Shown here one piece after another: positions 42,173-51,441 of a stretch of DNA of 64,000 nucleotides. Position numbers and translations under genes: made by a program. The DNA is from Vibrio tritonius. GTDB lineage: Bacteria; Pseudomonadota; Gammaproteobacteria; Enterobacterales; Vibrionaceae. Each line of letters begins with the position of its first letter. Within the stretch, counting starts at the first letter, position 1. The stretch is taken from the NCBI RefSeq assembly GCF_001547935.1, contig NZ_AP014635.1:2604001-2668000 (forward strand), written 5' to 3'. The notes beneath the pieces are model-generated. The model saw only the letters and a list, made by a program, of their open reading frames with translations, had not been told where the DNA came from and did not search any database.

Positions 42173-43432
42173 TTAGGCGGCGATATTTCCAACAGCAATA
42201 TCGTAGCAACTCTGTTGATGGTGATTCACAAACTCAACAATGGTGCGGTCAAGTTTTCCCGATTCCACCATATCCTCCAAAATGACCATAATTTTATCGA
42301 TGTTCATTCCTTCTCGATAAGGTCGTGTTTGGGCAAGCGCTTGAAATACGTCACTCACCGCGATGATTCGCGCTTCCATAGAAAGGTTGGGACCACTTTT
42401 ATGAAATGGATAGCCATGGCCGTTAATCCCTTCATGGTGCGAAGATGCCCATTGGGCAATCTCTTCAAGGCCATTAATATGATGTAAGATTTCGAAGGTT
42501 TCATAGCTATGCTGAAACATCACCGCCTGCTCTTCAGGAGTCAGTTTGCCCGGCTTATCTAGAATTTCATCAGGGATTTTCAGTTTACCGATATCATGCA
42601 ATAGTGCGGCTATTTCTACTTTTTTACACTGCTCTTCACCCATGCCGTATTGCTGAGCGATATAAAGCGATAATGCGCCCACCCGCAATGAATGCTCGGC
42701 GGTAAACGGACTTTTTTGGTCCACAATATAGGCCATGATTTGCGAAAGCTGTTTGAGCTCATCTAACGACAAGCTTTGCTGGTTAGCACACCTTTGTGCC
42801 ATCTCCCACGTAAAGTGATGGATGTGGTTGTCTTGCAGCATGATCCAAAAGGCTTCCGATTCCGCCAGTTTGATATAGGCTTGAACCAATTCAAAATCAA
42901 AATAGTGGGAAGCTTGATGGCAAAGCTCTGCTGTAATGTCCATGCGAGCCAATAAGATATCGCTGCCATAATGGGATGCCCCTAACACATCGACGCGATC
43001 AGCCAAGAAGACAAGATTCGCCATCATGGCATCACGACCAGAGATATCCGCTTGTGCGAGCTGAGGGTAAGGTGTGTGATGATACAAAATCGGTACCGCA
43101 AACTGCGCAAGCGGTGGAAACTCTTTAAGCAGTTCATAACCTATTTTGCAGTGCTCTTGAGCGTGGTCCCAATCAAATTCTGAGACCAATTTTTTGTGAG
43201 TAGCGTTGGTTGATACACCGATATCATGCAACATGCCCAGTTCAAAAGCGTATTCAACATCCGTATCGCTAAGGCCCAACTGTTTCGCGATGCATGAGGC
43301 AATATAGCCCACGCGTTTGCCGTGGTTGGTGTCATCCACCCCCACCAGCGAAACCGCGGTTTCTATCGCCAATATCAAATCTCGACGGTTCACTTTAAAA
43401 GCGCTTGGTGACGTCACTGTCATAGCATTCAC
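42173..43432 (-). CDS. HD-GYP-type cyclic-di-GMP phosphodiesterase with two HD domains
   Basis: A 419-residue soluble protein. The first HD domain (about 30-150) shows GMLHDIGVS and ILYHHTPYP. The second (about 245-400) is the HD-GYP type: EHSLRVGALSLYIAQQYG, LLHDIGKLKIPDEILDKPG, SSHHEGINGHGYP and ARIIAVSDVFQAL. HD-GYP domains hydrolyse c-di-GMP or related cyclic dinucleotides and so influence motility and biofilm. The tandem HD arrangement without receiver or membrane segments occurs in Vibrio; the first HD lacks a GYP motif and may be sensory or act on another nucleotide. Monocistronic by spacing. Confidence 0.88.
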   Translation of the reverse strand: MNAMTVTSPSAFKVNRRDLILAIETAVSLVGVDDTNHGKRVGYIASCIAKQLGLSDTDVEYAFELGMLHDIGVSTNATHKKLVSEFDWDHAQEHCKIGYELLKEFPPLAQFAVPILYHHTPYPQLAQADISGRDAMMANLVFLADRVDVLGASHYGSDILLARMDITAELCHQASHYFDFELVQAYIKLAESEAFWIMLQDNHIHHFTWEMAQRCANQQSLSLDELKQLSQIMAYIVDQKSPFTAEHSLRVGALSLYIAQQYGMGEEQCKKVEIAALLHDIGKLKIPDEILDKPGKLTPEEQAVMFQHSYETFEILHHINGLEEIAQWASSHHEGINGHGYPFHKSGPNLSMEARIIAVSDVFQALAQTRPYREGMNIDKIMVILEDMVESGKLDRTIVEFVNHHQQSCYDIAVGNIAA

Positions 43433-43675
43433 TCCATCTACCCGTTCTCATGATAAGCATAGGAATGTTTTAGAGTTAACTAATGTTGTGAGTCACAAAT
43501 TGAACTCTGGCTACTGACAAGCTCAAAACTACTGAAGTTTTACCACGCTTATGAGCTGTCAAGTATGTTGTTTATTACTGAATTTCTTACCTATGTTCTC
43601 GAATTCCCCCACATTAACATAGTTGATCGAGATCGCAATGTGAGGAAAAGGCTGTTTCATTAGGTAAAGCGTTAG

Positions 43676-46600
43676 CTAATCCGACCCTAAAGTAAGCAGC
43701 GCTTCAGTGGCAGAATGAGACAATTGTTTACTGCTGAGCAAAAAGACTCGTTCAGGTTCGATCTTAAGTTGGTTCACCAAATAAGCTTTCACGGCTTGGC
43801 CGCGGGCAATCGCCAAATCGAGCAAATCCTCTTGGGTTACGTTCTGTGCTTTGATGAGCTGGTTATAGAGTGAGGCATACAAACGCGTCTCCACCTCTTC
43901 CTCTTTTGGTACTTTTCCCTCTACGGTTAACTCTTGAGTGATGGCTTCACGCTGCGCATCCACACTCGGTGTTTGTGGCTGCTGCTCACGGTAATCATCG
44001 TAAAGATCGTCCACAGCATCACGGGCATCATCACTGGCGACATAACTTGCCGTTAGCGTTGGAGCACTGTCGACGCCCATCAGACTCAGTTGAGCACGAA
44101 CTTTTTGTTCCGCCAGCGCATTGGCATCCACACTGGGATTGACCGCGCCTTCCACATTCAAACGCAGCTGTGGGCGTTTGGTTAATGCTTGAGCAAGCTG
44201 AGTTAAACGCTCTTGTTCTTTTGCCTCAATATTTGCTTGTCCAGCACTAAAGGTAATTTTGTTGAGTTCTTCATCACTACCAACCAGGTTCGCCAACAAA
44301 GAAAATGGTGATGTAACCGCTTTGGTCAGAATATTTTTCACGGCGGTCCAAATCACACTACCAACACCAAAACTGGGGTCATTCACATCGCCACTTACCT
44401 GCACACCTAGGTCAATCACACCATTGCGATCTTGTAACAATGCGAGCGCCAGTTTAACTGGAAGACTGGTCGCCAAATCTGAGTTGCTGGGCTTACCCAA
44501 TTGCAATTGGTCGATATAAACCTGATTTGATCCTTTTAGCTGGCCGTTATCCAACAGGTATTGAACCGACAAAGAAAGTTGACCTTTATCGATGTAATAC
44601 CCTGCGTAAGTGCCTGAATAAGTGTTGACTGACGTCAGCTCAGCGCTTTTCACTTTCATGGTCAAATCTAAATACGGTTTCGCCAGTAGCGGATTCACTT
44701 CCCCTTTTAGGCTAATTGGCGCGTATTGGTCAATTTTGCCCTTGAGGTCGACCTTAGCTGCGGTGTTGCCTTGTGAACTTAAATCGGTAATCGCCCCAGC
44801 AAGGCTGCGAATACCCGATGAGAAGTTAGGCAATAACGATAAGTCTGAAAAATAGGCCGAACCATCAATGACATTGATGCGATCCACTTGTAACGCGATT
44901 GGCAGTGGCGCACTTGGCTTGGCTTCAGTTTTGGTGCTTTTCGTCGCCTTTTTGCTCTTTTGCGCTGGCTGGTTAGGATCGGTTTTGGCAATGTCACCAA
45001 TATTGGTGGTGCGGTCTTTATGAATGATTACCTTGGCATAAGGTTTGGTGAAATCGATATGATGCACCGTGACCTTGTTGGCCTTTTGCGAGTAAACCAA
45101 TTTATCCACGTCGAGCCCTTGCCAAGAGACCAATGGCTCGCGGCTACGTAAATCATTTAGACGGAACTGTTCTACCGCCAACTTACCGGTGTAACTGGTG
45201 TCGTTATTTTTCCATGCACTGCGCAATTCACCTTCGGTTGAAAAGCGCCCTTTTTGCAAGGTCAAATTAGCGTATTGACCAAGGTAAGGTTGCAGCGCAG
45301 TGAGGTCGAAATCTTTAAACGCCAGTAAGGTAGTCAGTGTTGATTTGGCAATATCCACTTGGCCTTTACCGCTAAACTCACCACTGTTGTCTGGGTTATC
45401 TCCTTTTGCCACACTTGCTGAAGAATTATAGATTTCGAGCGACCATGAATAGTCGATAGGTCGGCGAAAATCGCTAAACACATTGCTCACGTTGAGCGAA
45501 ATTGGCGTGATACGCCATGTGACATCATTCGCGTAAGCCTTATCTTGCATCGCAACATCTGCTGACAGTTGCAGCTGTTTAACGTTCACCACCCAAGGTT
45601 CAGCGCCACTTTCTGGCGACGCGGTCGTGTTATCTACATTGGCGGTCACCGCTTTTTTCTCTTCTACAGCAGGTGCTGTTTTGGCTGTGGCAGGTGGCGT
45701 ATCGGTCGCCTCCGGCGTAAATAGCGTTTGTAAATCAACACCTTGTTTGGTTAATACGCCATTGACTTTTAAGCCGTTGACATCAATATTGCCCAAGGTG
45801 ACGAGATGCTGTTTCGAGCTCAGAGAGATCTCCGATAAATCGAAGTTTTGCCACGCTAACTTCGTTGTCGCGTTTGTGGATTGACCATCATCAAACGCCA
45901 CATCCTGCAGAGCGACACGACCTTGGGAGAGTGAGTATTGCGCCTCACCATTTTCATAACGAAAACGCACTATGCCGTTGGTACTCAACATACCTTGATT
46001 AAGATTGGCGGGAATCATGTTCTTGGCGTAAGGCCAAAACTGAGTGAGATCGACATTATCTAAAGCGAAACTGGCTTGCGCGACGACGGGTAGCAGTTGG
46101 AATTGCCCCTGCACGGACACCGCTTGATCATCACCGGATTTCGCTAAAAAGTTGAACTGGTTTAAGGCCTTATCATTTTTACCATCTTGTCCGATAAACG
46201 CCTGTAAATCGAGGTGTGTCAGTTCAAAGCTCATATCATGATAGGCAAGCTTTGCCGTCGCAATATGGTCAGAAAATTCAAATGAACCATCCACAATGGC
46301 GATGCGGTCGGCGCGAAATCTCGGAGTGGCACTCTCTGTTTCCGCCGGATCCTCCGCTGATTTGGGTTGGCTGTTCAATGCGGTAAGAATACTGATGATA
46401 TTCGATTCTGGCTGTTGCTGTGCATTATTGGCACGAATCAAATCCACTTGCGGCTTTGTCAGCACCACTTCACTGACGGTTGGCGTTAGGGTAAAGAGGC
46501 TTTGCCAAAACTGAAACTGAGCGTGAAACTGCTCAAAACTGAATAGCTTAGTCTCTTCCTGCTGCGGCCAATTGGCAATTGCGCCTTGTTTTACCGTAAC

Positions 46601-46816
46601 ACGCAGCAGAAACGGGTTGATATGAATTTCACCAATGGTGACTTCGCGACCGAGCAGTTGGGTCGCCTTTTGCGGCAATTGACGTTCGAGCACCATAGGT
46701 AAGATGCCACCCAAAACAATGAGATAGAATCCATAGGCTGCCGCCAAGTAGCTCAAAAATCGCTGGTATTGCGGCAGCGTTTTAAAACGTTTTCGCCACT
46801 TGGTTAATATTGTCAT
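43676..46816 (-). CDS. DUF748 (AsmA-like) envelope protein
   Basis: A protein of about 1046 residues. The N-terminal membrane anchor (FLSYLAAAYGFYLIVLGGIL) is followed by LGREVTIGEIHINPFLL, characteristic of DUF748/AsmA-like proteins, then long beta-rich repeats in the periplasm and a low-complexity Ala/Lys-rich linker (KSKKATKSTKTEAKPSAPLP). A C-terminal part contains FSAGQANIEAKEQERLTQLA, an OmpA-like peptidoglycan-binding echo common in this family. The start at 46816 is preferred because GAGG lies eight bases upstream and the anchor follows; a longer frame starts at 46870. Such proteins are thought to bridge membranes in lipid transport or envelope maintenance. Confidence 0.88.
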   Translation of the reverse strand: MTILTKWRKRFKTLPQYQRFLSYLAAAYGFYLIVLGGILPMVLERQLPQKATQLLGREVTIGEIHINPFLLRVTVKQGAIANWPQQEETKLFSFEQFHAQFQFWQSLFTLTPTVSEVVLTKPQVDLIRANNAQQQPESNIISILTALNSQPKSAEDPAETESATPRFRADRIAIVDGSFEFSDHIATAKLAYHDMSFELTHLDLQAFIGQDGKNDKALNQFNFLAKSGDDQAVSVQGQFQLLPVVAQASFALDNVDLTQFWPYAKNMIPANLNQGMLSTNGIVRFRYENGEAQYSLSQGRVALQDVAFDDGQSTNATTKLAWQNFDLSEISLSSKQHLVTLGNIDVNGLKVNGVLTKQGVDLQTLFTPEATDTPPATAKTAPAVEEKKAVTANVDNTTASPESGAEPWVVNVKQLQLSADVAMQDKAYANDVTWRITPISLNVSNVFSDFRRPIDYSWSLEIYNSSASVAKGDNPDNSGEFSGKGQVDIAKSTLTTLLAFKDFDLTALQPYLGQYANLTLQKGRFSTEGELRSAWKNNDTSYTGKLAVEQFRLNDLRSREPLVSWQGLDVDKLVYSQKANKVTVHHIDFTKPYAKVIIHKDRTTNIGDIAKTDPNQPAQKSKKATKSTKTEAKPSAPLPIALQVDRINVIDGSAYFSDLSLLPNFSSGIRSLAGAITDLSSQGNTAAKVDLKGKIDQYAPISLKGEVNPLLAKPYLDLTMKVKSAELTSVNTYSGTYAGYYIDKGQLSLSVQYLLDNGQLKGSNQVYIDQLQLGKPSNSDLATSLPVKLALALLQDRNGVIDLGVQVSGDVNDPSFGVGSVIWTAVKNILTKAVTSPFSLLANLVGSDEELNKITFSAGQANIEAKEQERLTQLAQALTKRPQLRLNVEGAVNPSVDANALAEQKVRAQLSLMGVDSAPTLTASYVASDDARDAVDDLYDDYREQQPQTPSVDAQREAITQELTVEGKVPKEEEVETRLYASLYNQLIKAQNVTQEDLLDLAIARGQAVKAYLVNQLKIEPERVFLLSSKQLSHSATEALLTLGSD

Positions 46817-46972
46817 TATCGCCTCACTGATCGCCGCTTCATTATTCTTGGTGTTGTGGTAAGCACCCACAGGTCATTTAAGTATGAAACACTTTTAACT
46901 GCTCTTCATGGATCAGCTTATCAGTCTTCGCGATGCTTGTAAGACAGCAATCGGTCATATTTTCTTTGGTGA

Positions 46973-47004
46973 AAAGAAAAAGCCCTTCATCAATAGAAGG
47001 GCTT
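46973..47004 (-). terminator. Terminator of the siderophore-binding protein gene
   Basis: AAGCCCTTC / GAAGGGCTT, 9-bp stem with 7-base loop, followed on the minus strand by TTTTTCTTTTC. It lies about 45 bases after the stop at 47049. Confidence 0.88.
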
Positions 47005-47048
47005 GATATTATTAAGATATTCTCTTTAGGAAATAACCTAATAAAGTG

Positions 47049-48146
47049 TTACTCAGTGATAGAAACCGCAAAAGTCCCTTTAGGCATCACAGGCAAATAT
47101 TTTTTGTAGAAGTTTAGGTAGTCTTGCTCTGGATTTAGATCCTTGAACACTTCTGGATAGAGCGCTTTGGCTAAGTATTCCGACATGCTGTAGTCAAGAA
47201 TTGAGCGAGATGCACCTTGGTAGATACCAAACACACGCTTATCTTGCACCGCTGGCAGTTGCGACCAACCAGGGCGCTTGGTAAAACCTTTCAAACGATT
47301 TACCGCTTCTTGGCGATCAACCCCTTCGCCCATCAACACCGCATCTTTTACTGCAGAAGATTCAGTACCCGCCAAAAAGACCACTTGTGGTTTTGCCGCT
47401 AGCACTTGCTCTGGGTTAATCGGGCCCCACCATTCAACATAAGGAGCAGCGATATTATCGCCACCGGCTTGTTTAAGCATCGCGCCCCACATGTTTTTGC
47501 CGTAAGTAAAGCTGTATTGACTTGGCCCTTTGTTACCAAATTCGACGTAAGCGCGTGGCTTTGGCAAACCCGATTTAGCAATGCGCTCTTCAATCATTGT
47601 CATAGCATTGGAGTACTCGTTTGCTATGGTATTTGCGCGTGCTTCTTGGCCCGTTAGTTGACCAATGATTTTAGTGCTTGCCACGTGGCGAGCAACGGTT
47701 TGAGCGTTGTAATCCACAACCACAATTGGAATACCGGCTTGTTCAAGACGCTTAACGTCTGATCCTAAACCTTGGTATTGCCACTCAGCCAACACCAATA
47801 CATCCGGTCTTAAACTGATCACTTTTTCAATCGAGAAGGTTTGCGCTTCTACTTCACCAACATCTGGAATTTGCGCCAATTTAGGGTCGTGTTTGGTATA
47901 AATTTCCCAACTGGCAGGACGCCAAACTTTCCATGTATCGCGGGAAAGCCCGACTACTTGATCAAATGACTTTTCGCCGCCAATCGCCATGTAATCTTCA
48001 GCATAAAAACCGAGGACGACGCGTTTTGCAGGCACATCTACTTGGATATCGCGATCCAAAATATCGTGAATCGTTTGTACTTCAGCTTGAGCAGAGAAGG
48101 CTCCCATGGCGAGCGCCAATGGAAGTAAGACTGACTTAAAATTCAT
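47049..48146 (-). CDS. Iron-siderophore-type ABC transporter periplasmic binding protein
   Basis: A 365-residue secreted protein with a Sec signal (MNFKSVLLPLALAMGAFSAQA) and a class III binding fold: VQTIHDILDRDIQVDVPAKRVV, LRPDVLVLAEWQYQG, IPIVVVDYN and NPEQVLAAKPQVVFLAG are the usual strand-turn blocks of FecB/FhuD/BtuF-type proteins. No permease or ATPase gene is adjacent, so it must feed a transporter encoded elsewhere. A Fur-box-like sequence at 48229-48247 implies iron repression. The ligand (siderophore, haem or cobalamin) is not determinable. Confidence 0.9.
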   Translation of the reverse strand: MNFKSVLLPLALAMGAFSAQAEVQTIHDILDRDIQVDVPAKRVVLGFYAEDYMAIGGEKSFDQVVGLSRDTWKVWRPASWEIYTKHDPKLAQIPDVGEVEAQTFSIEKVISLRPDVLVLAEWQYQGLGSDVKRLEQAGIPIVVVDYNAQTVARHVASTKIIGQLTGQEARANTIANEYSNAMTMIEERIAKSGLPKPRAYVEFGNKGPSQYSFTYGKNMWGAMLKQAGGDNIAAPYVEWWGPINPEQVLAAKPQVVFLAGTESSAVKDAVLMGEGVDRQEAVNRLKGFTKRPGWSQLPAVQDKRVFGIYQGASRSILDYSMSEYLAKALYPEVFKDLNPEQDYLNFYKKYLPVMPKGTFAVSITE

Positions 48147-48228
48147 GTTGAGCTCTCGTTATTGTAATAAGGACTTTGCCAATGAATTAGATAAGTAACG
48201 ATTGGCGAGATGAATGTTAACATAGACA

Positions 48229-48247
48229 AATAATAATCAATATCATT
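48229..48247. promoter_or_regulatory. Fur-box-like site
   Basis: AATAATAATCAATATCATT resembles the 19-bp Fur consensus (GATAATGATAATCATTATC) with its ATAAT/ATCATT arms. It lies 83 bases before the start of the siderophore-type binding protein gene. Confidence 0.6.
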
Positions 48248-48597
48248 TTTATTAAGTTAATAACTTGCTAATGTTAAAGATATTATTCTTAAACGAACGT
48301 TTATAGTCACGACAATATGGTTGGTTGACTAACCAGTGAGGAATGTAGAGTGATACCTCATGCTAATTGGGACACACAGGTCAAAAGTTGCAGGGTATTT
48401 GCTGACAAGTAGCCCCTCTTTTCTAGGCGTGGCGAAGAAGAGCCCATGAATGGGTTATGCGAGTCTGCGTTCAGCATCTGCCTAAATGACTTACATTAAG
48501 GCACTATTATTTAGGCCAACAAAAATGGCACATCCCGTTTTTGACATCTAGCGCTAAGTCGTTACACTCTCTTTTTTATCAAGCTCTGTGGTATGCC
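48248..48597. other. Intergenic region between binding-protein gene and arfB
   Basis: No gene is supported. A short inverted repeat, TGGTTGGTTGACTAACCA, lies near 48319-48336 and CCCATGAATGGG at 48443-48454. The arfB promoter presumably lies near 48500-48590. Confidence 0.4.
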
Positions 48598-49011
48598 ATG
48601 CTCAAAATATCCAACACTGTGACTCTTGCCGATTGGGAAATCGAGCTGACGGCCATTCGCGCCACAGGCAACGGCGGACAAAACGTCAACAAGGTATCAT
48701 CAGCCATTCACTTACGTTTTGATATCCCACACTCCACCCTACCGGCTATCTATAAAGAAAGACTGCTTGCTTTGAATGATTCACGGATCACCAAAGAAGG
48801 CGTGATCATCATTAAGGCTCAAACCTTCCGCACTCAAGAGAAAAACCGCGAAGATGCATTGAATCGACTATTGGAAATCATTCAAGCCGCCATGGTCGTA
48901 CAAAAGAAACGACGGGAAACCAAACCGACTCGTTCATCACAAAAAAAGCGGGTTGATAACAAGAAAAAGCAGGGTGAGAAAAAGTCACTGCGCGGCAAAA
49001 TTAGTATTTAG
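48598..49011 (+). CDS. arfB: Alternative ribosome-rescue factor B (peptidyl-tRNA hydrolase)
   Basis: A 137-residue protein (also called YaeJ). It enters stalled ribosomes and hydrolyses peptidyl-tRNA with the GGQ loop: ATGNGGQNVNKVSSAIHL near residues 21-38. The basic C-terminal tail (KKRRETKPTRSSQKKRVDNK) is the part that sits in the empty mRNA channel. I use the ATG at 48598 (MLKISNTVTLADWEIELTAI), the family start, not the TTG at 48541. A standalone gene, and an alternative to tmRNA for ribosome rescue. Confidence 0.95.
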   Translation: MLKISNTVTLADWEIELTAIRATGNGGQNVNKVSSAIHLRFDIPHSTLPAIYKERLLALNDSRITKEGVIIIKAQTFRTQEKNREDALNRLLEIIQAAMVVQKKRRETKPTRSSQKKRVDNKKKQGEKKSLRGKISI

Positions 49012-49167
49012 AACATGGTAACCCAAAAGCTCCTCTTACTACCTTAAACCTAACACAAGCTATTTAATATCAGTTATTTACAAAGAGTACATGTTCAACG
49101 TACAGCTTGGTGAGTAAAAAGATCATGGGTAACCCAAAGCTCTGTAGCTTGAATTAAAAAGCCTATT

Positions 49168-49323
49168 CAGTTGGTATTACAAACGCGGTTAATTGCCCTG
49201 AGCTTTATGCACAAGTCATAAATTGAGGTGAGAGTCATTATTGGGGCACGAGCGGATGTTCTGTTGACCTTTATCAAGGCCAACAGGCGAGCAAAAATAT
49301 CACAAGAGATAAGTATCGGTAGG
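49168..49323 (-). other. Possible decayed mobile-element or gene fragment
   Basis: On the minus strand an open stretch ends FARLLALIKVNRTSARAPIM, TLTSIYDLCIKLRAINR, VCNTN-stop (stop complement at 49167-49169). It reads like the tail of a protein, perhaps a transposase, but has no start and no clear family. The rest of 49012-49167 holds nothing I recognise. Confidence 0.3.
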
Positions 49324-50817
49324 TTAGTTGAGGCGGCCCAAATTGACAATCGGCAATTCTTCATCCACCACACTAAAGTTATTCAGTGCCCGTAAATGCG
49401 TACCTTCCAACATTTTATCAGGATAGCGATAGCGCGCATTGATAGGCCGTTGATAAAGACTCGGCAGTTCACGGGGGAGAGTCGTTTGCTCGTTAGAAAG
49501 AAGGTATTCTTTCGCGTCCACGACGTTAATTTCATCGCCCACCTGCAAAGCAGCAGGGTTAGAAAGATATCTAGGGTTGAGCTCAAGTAATCGCTTGGCA
49601 GAAATGCCATGTTTGAGGGCAATCTCGCTCCAACCTTCGCGCTTATTGCTGCCTAATTGGCGCTGAACGAAATAGGTCAGTGCACGTTTCTCACTATAGG
49701 CATCAACGAAAGCGCTTCGCTCACTTTGCCAATCTTTTTGATGGCGTGTATTGAGCAATTTAGGCATATCAATCGCAACACTGTATTTTTCAAGCCATTG
49801 CTCGTTGATGTTATCTAACTCATCGCGAGTAATTTGTCGTGGCAGATACACCAAATTCTGCTGTTTAATGACATGACCACGCAATTTCCAAAACAACAAA
49901 ATAGCGGTTTGGTATTTATTAAACCCTTGCCGAGCATCAAGTTTTTCATGAGTTGAACGAGTTCCGTAAAAACTCCACTTACCGTCACCTAAGATTTTAT
50001 ATTCTTGAATCAAACGACGATGGCAAAAATGGTAGTAATAGCCTTCGGTAGGTAAACCTAAACGCTTGGCGCTTTCCACAGCAGGAACAACAGGAATGTA
50101 AGCATCACGAACGCTATCGGTGCCGATTTCATCTAAGGCAAGCGGATTCGGTAAGGTGATGCCCAACGGAGCTGACGCCACTTGAATCATTAGGCGTTTT
50201 GGCTCGTCAAAAGCGGTATGAATGGTAAATTTAGTGCCATGCTTGGTTTGCGATTTATGCCAAGTGCCTAACATAGGCTCTTGAACTGTCTTCGCCAAAG
50301 CAAAGGAGCAACCGACGTTGTTAATGAGTGTTTGTTCTGAACAAGCAATTTCGAAATTATATTCGTATTTTAGTGGCCTAACCGAGTCACTAAAATCCGG
50401 TCTAACTGACGTTGTTAGCTGAGATTCTTTGTGAGAAAACTGAGGACGTAAAAAGGGAAATTGTCCGGTTTTCGTTTGCTTCGATTTTGCTTGTTGGGAG
50501 GAAAAACCGCCCACTGCTTTTTTATTCGTTAATGCATACAATGCTTGATTTGCCGCTTCAGATAATCCCCCCTGCGTTCCTGAGTCTAGCGCCCAGTGAA
50601 CATCGGAATCTGCAGCTTGCTTAAGTGCTGGATTCTTAGGGTTTTCTGTTAGCAGCCAAAGCTGGCCTTCTCTCAATTTTTCGGCAAAACTATCCAGCTC
50701 CATACCCTCAGGCACTAGAGCTTCTAATTCTTCGCGCGATAACTGATCCAGCCCACCTTCGACTTGACTATAAACAGAGCTATCTAGCTCTGTCAGCCTT
50801 GCCATTCGGTAAGTCAT
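49324..50817 (-). CDS. LysM-domain protein of unknown role
   Basis: A protein of about 497 residues. A LysM-like segment near the C-terminus (GWSEIALKHGISAKRLLELN, then AALQVGDEINVVDAKEYL) suggests peptidoglycan or glycan binding; no signal peptide is visible, so export would need another route such as type VI secretion. The N-terminal part is acidic (LDSSVYSQVEGGLDQL, SREELEALVPEGMELDSFAE). The middle (CSFALAKTVQEPMLGTWHKS, FCHRRLIQEYKILGDGKWSF) has no known motif. The start at 50817 (MTYRMARLTEL) is chosen over the upstream 50931, which adds a basic, unconvincing leader. Related proteins occur near T6SS genes in Vibrio, but no such genes adjoin it here. Confidence 0.7.
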   Translation of the reverse strand: MTYRMARLTELDSSVYSQVEGGLDQLSREELEALVPEGMELDSFAEKLREGQLWLLTENPKNPALKQAADSDVHWALDSGTQGGLSEAANQALYALTNKKAVGGFSSQQAKSKQTKTGQFPFLRPQFSHKESQLTTSVRPDFSDSVRPLKYEYNFEIACSEQTLINNVGCSFALAKTVQEPMLGTWHKSQTKHGTKFTIHTAFDEPKRLMIQVASAPLGITLPNPLALDEIGTDSVRDAYIPVVPAVESAKRLGLPTEGYYYHFCHRRLIQEYKILGDGKWSFYGTRSTHEKLDARQGFNKYQTAILLFWKLRGHVIKQQNLVYLPRQITRDELDNINEQWLEKYSVAIDMPKLLNTRHQKDWQSERSAFVDAYSEKRALTYFVQRQLGSNKREGWSEIALKHGISAKRLLELNPRYLSNPAALQVGDEINVVDAKEYLLSNEQTTLPRELPSLYQRPINARYRYPDKMLEGTHLRALNNFSVVDEELPIVNLGRLN

Positions 50818-51441
50818 TTTTATTGTATTGCCTAGCCATAATTCTATTTTTATGCGCACATAGTACTGATTTATCTGGTTAAAACTACTCCATTTCGTCA
50901 GAACTTTGTCAGGGACAAATCTATTAGGCACAAGATCACATTTTTCACTCTTGACTATGCAACTTTACACATTTTTACACGTTTACTTCGTGCTATATCG
51001 TTAGAATACGCTATTCCCTATCATCTGGCACCTATTTACCGTTAAATTTCCAGAAAAATTCTTGTAACACCATTGATATTAGAAATTAATTAATCTTCTG
51101 ATCTAATCAAATATTAAACAAATTTTTATCAAAAACTTTAAACACAAAAAATAACAAAAGAACAATTAAATACTAATGACAAAGATCATCCAAAAACCTA
51201 GTAAGAAAAAAATAAAATAAATGATTACTTTCAGATAAAAAGGTGTTTTCACTCGAAAAATCAAAATAATTTATTGTTTAAACAATATAAATCAGTTTAC
51301 TATTCATCCGTTTTTAACATTAAAATACAATAACGATAAACATTCTTATTTACCTTATTCCATTTAGGGGGGCTCTGGCCTGTTCTAAAGTTATTAATAT
51401 TAAGTTTATTCCACTCGTCAATTTAATCAGTTAGAGAGTTT
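50818..51441. other. Strongly A+T-rich intergenic region upstream of a chemoreceptor gene
   Basis: No gene is seen. From about 51080 to 51360 the sequence is dominated by A and T with several A tracts (for example AAAAAATAAAATAAATGATT), the type of DNA bound and silenced by H-NS. The promoter of the chemoreceptor at 51442 must lie here. Confidence 0.5.
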
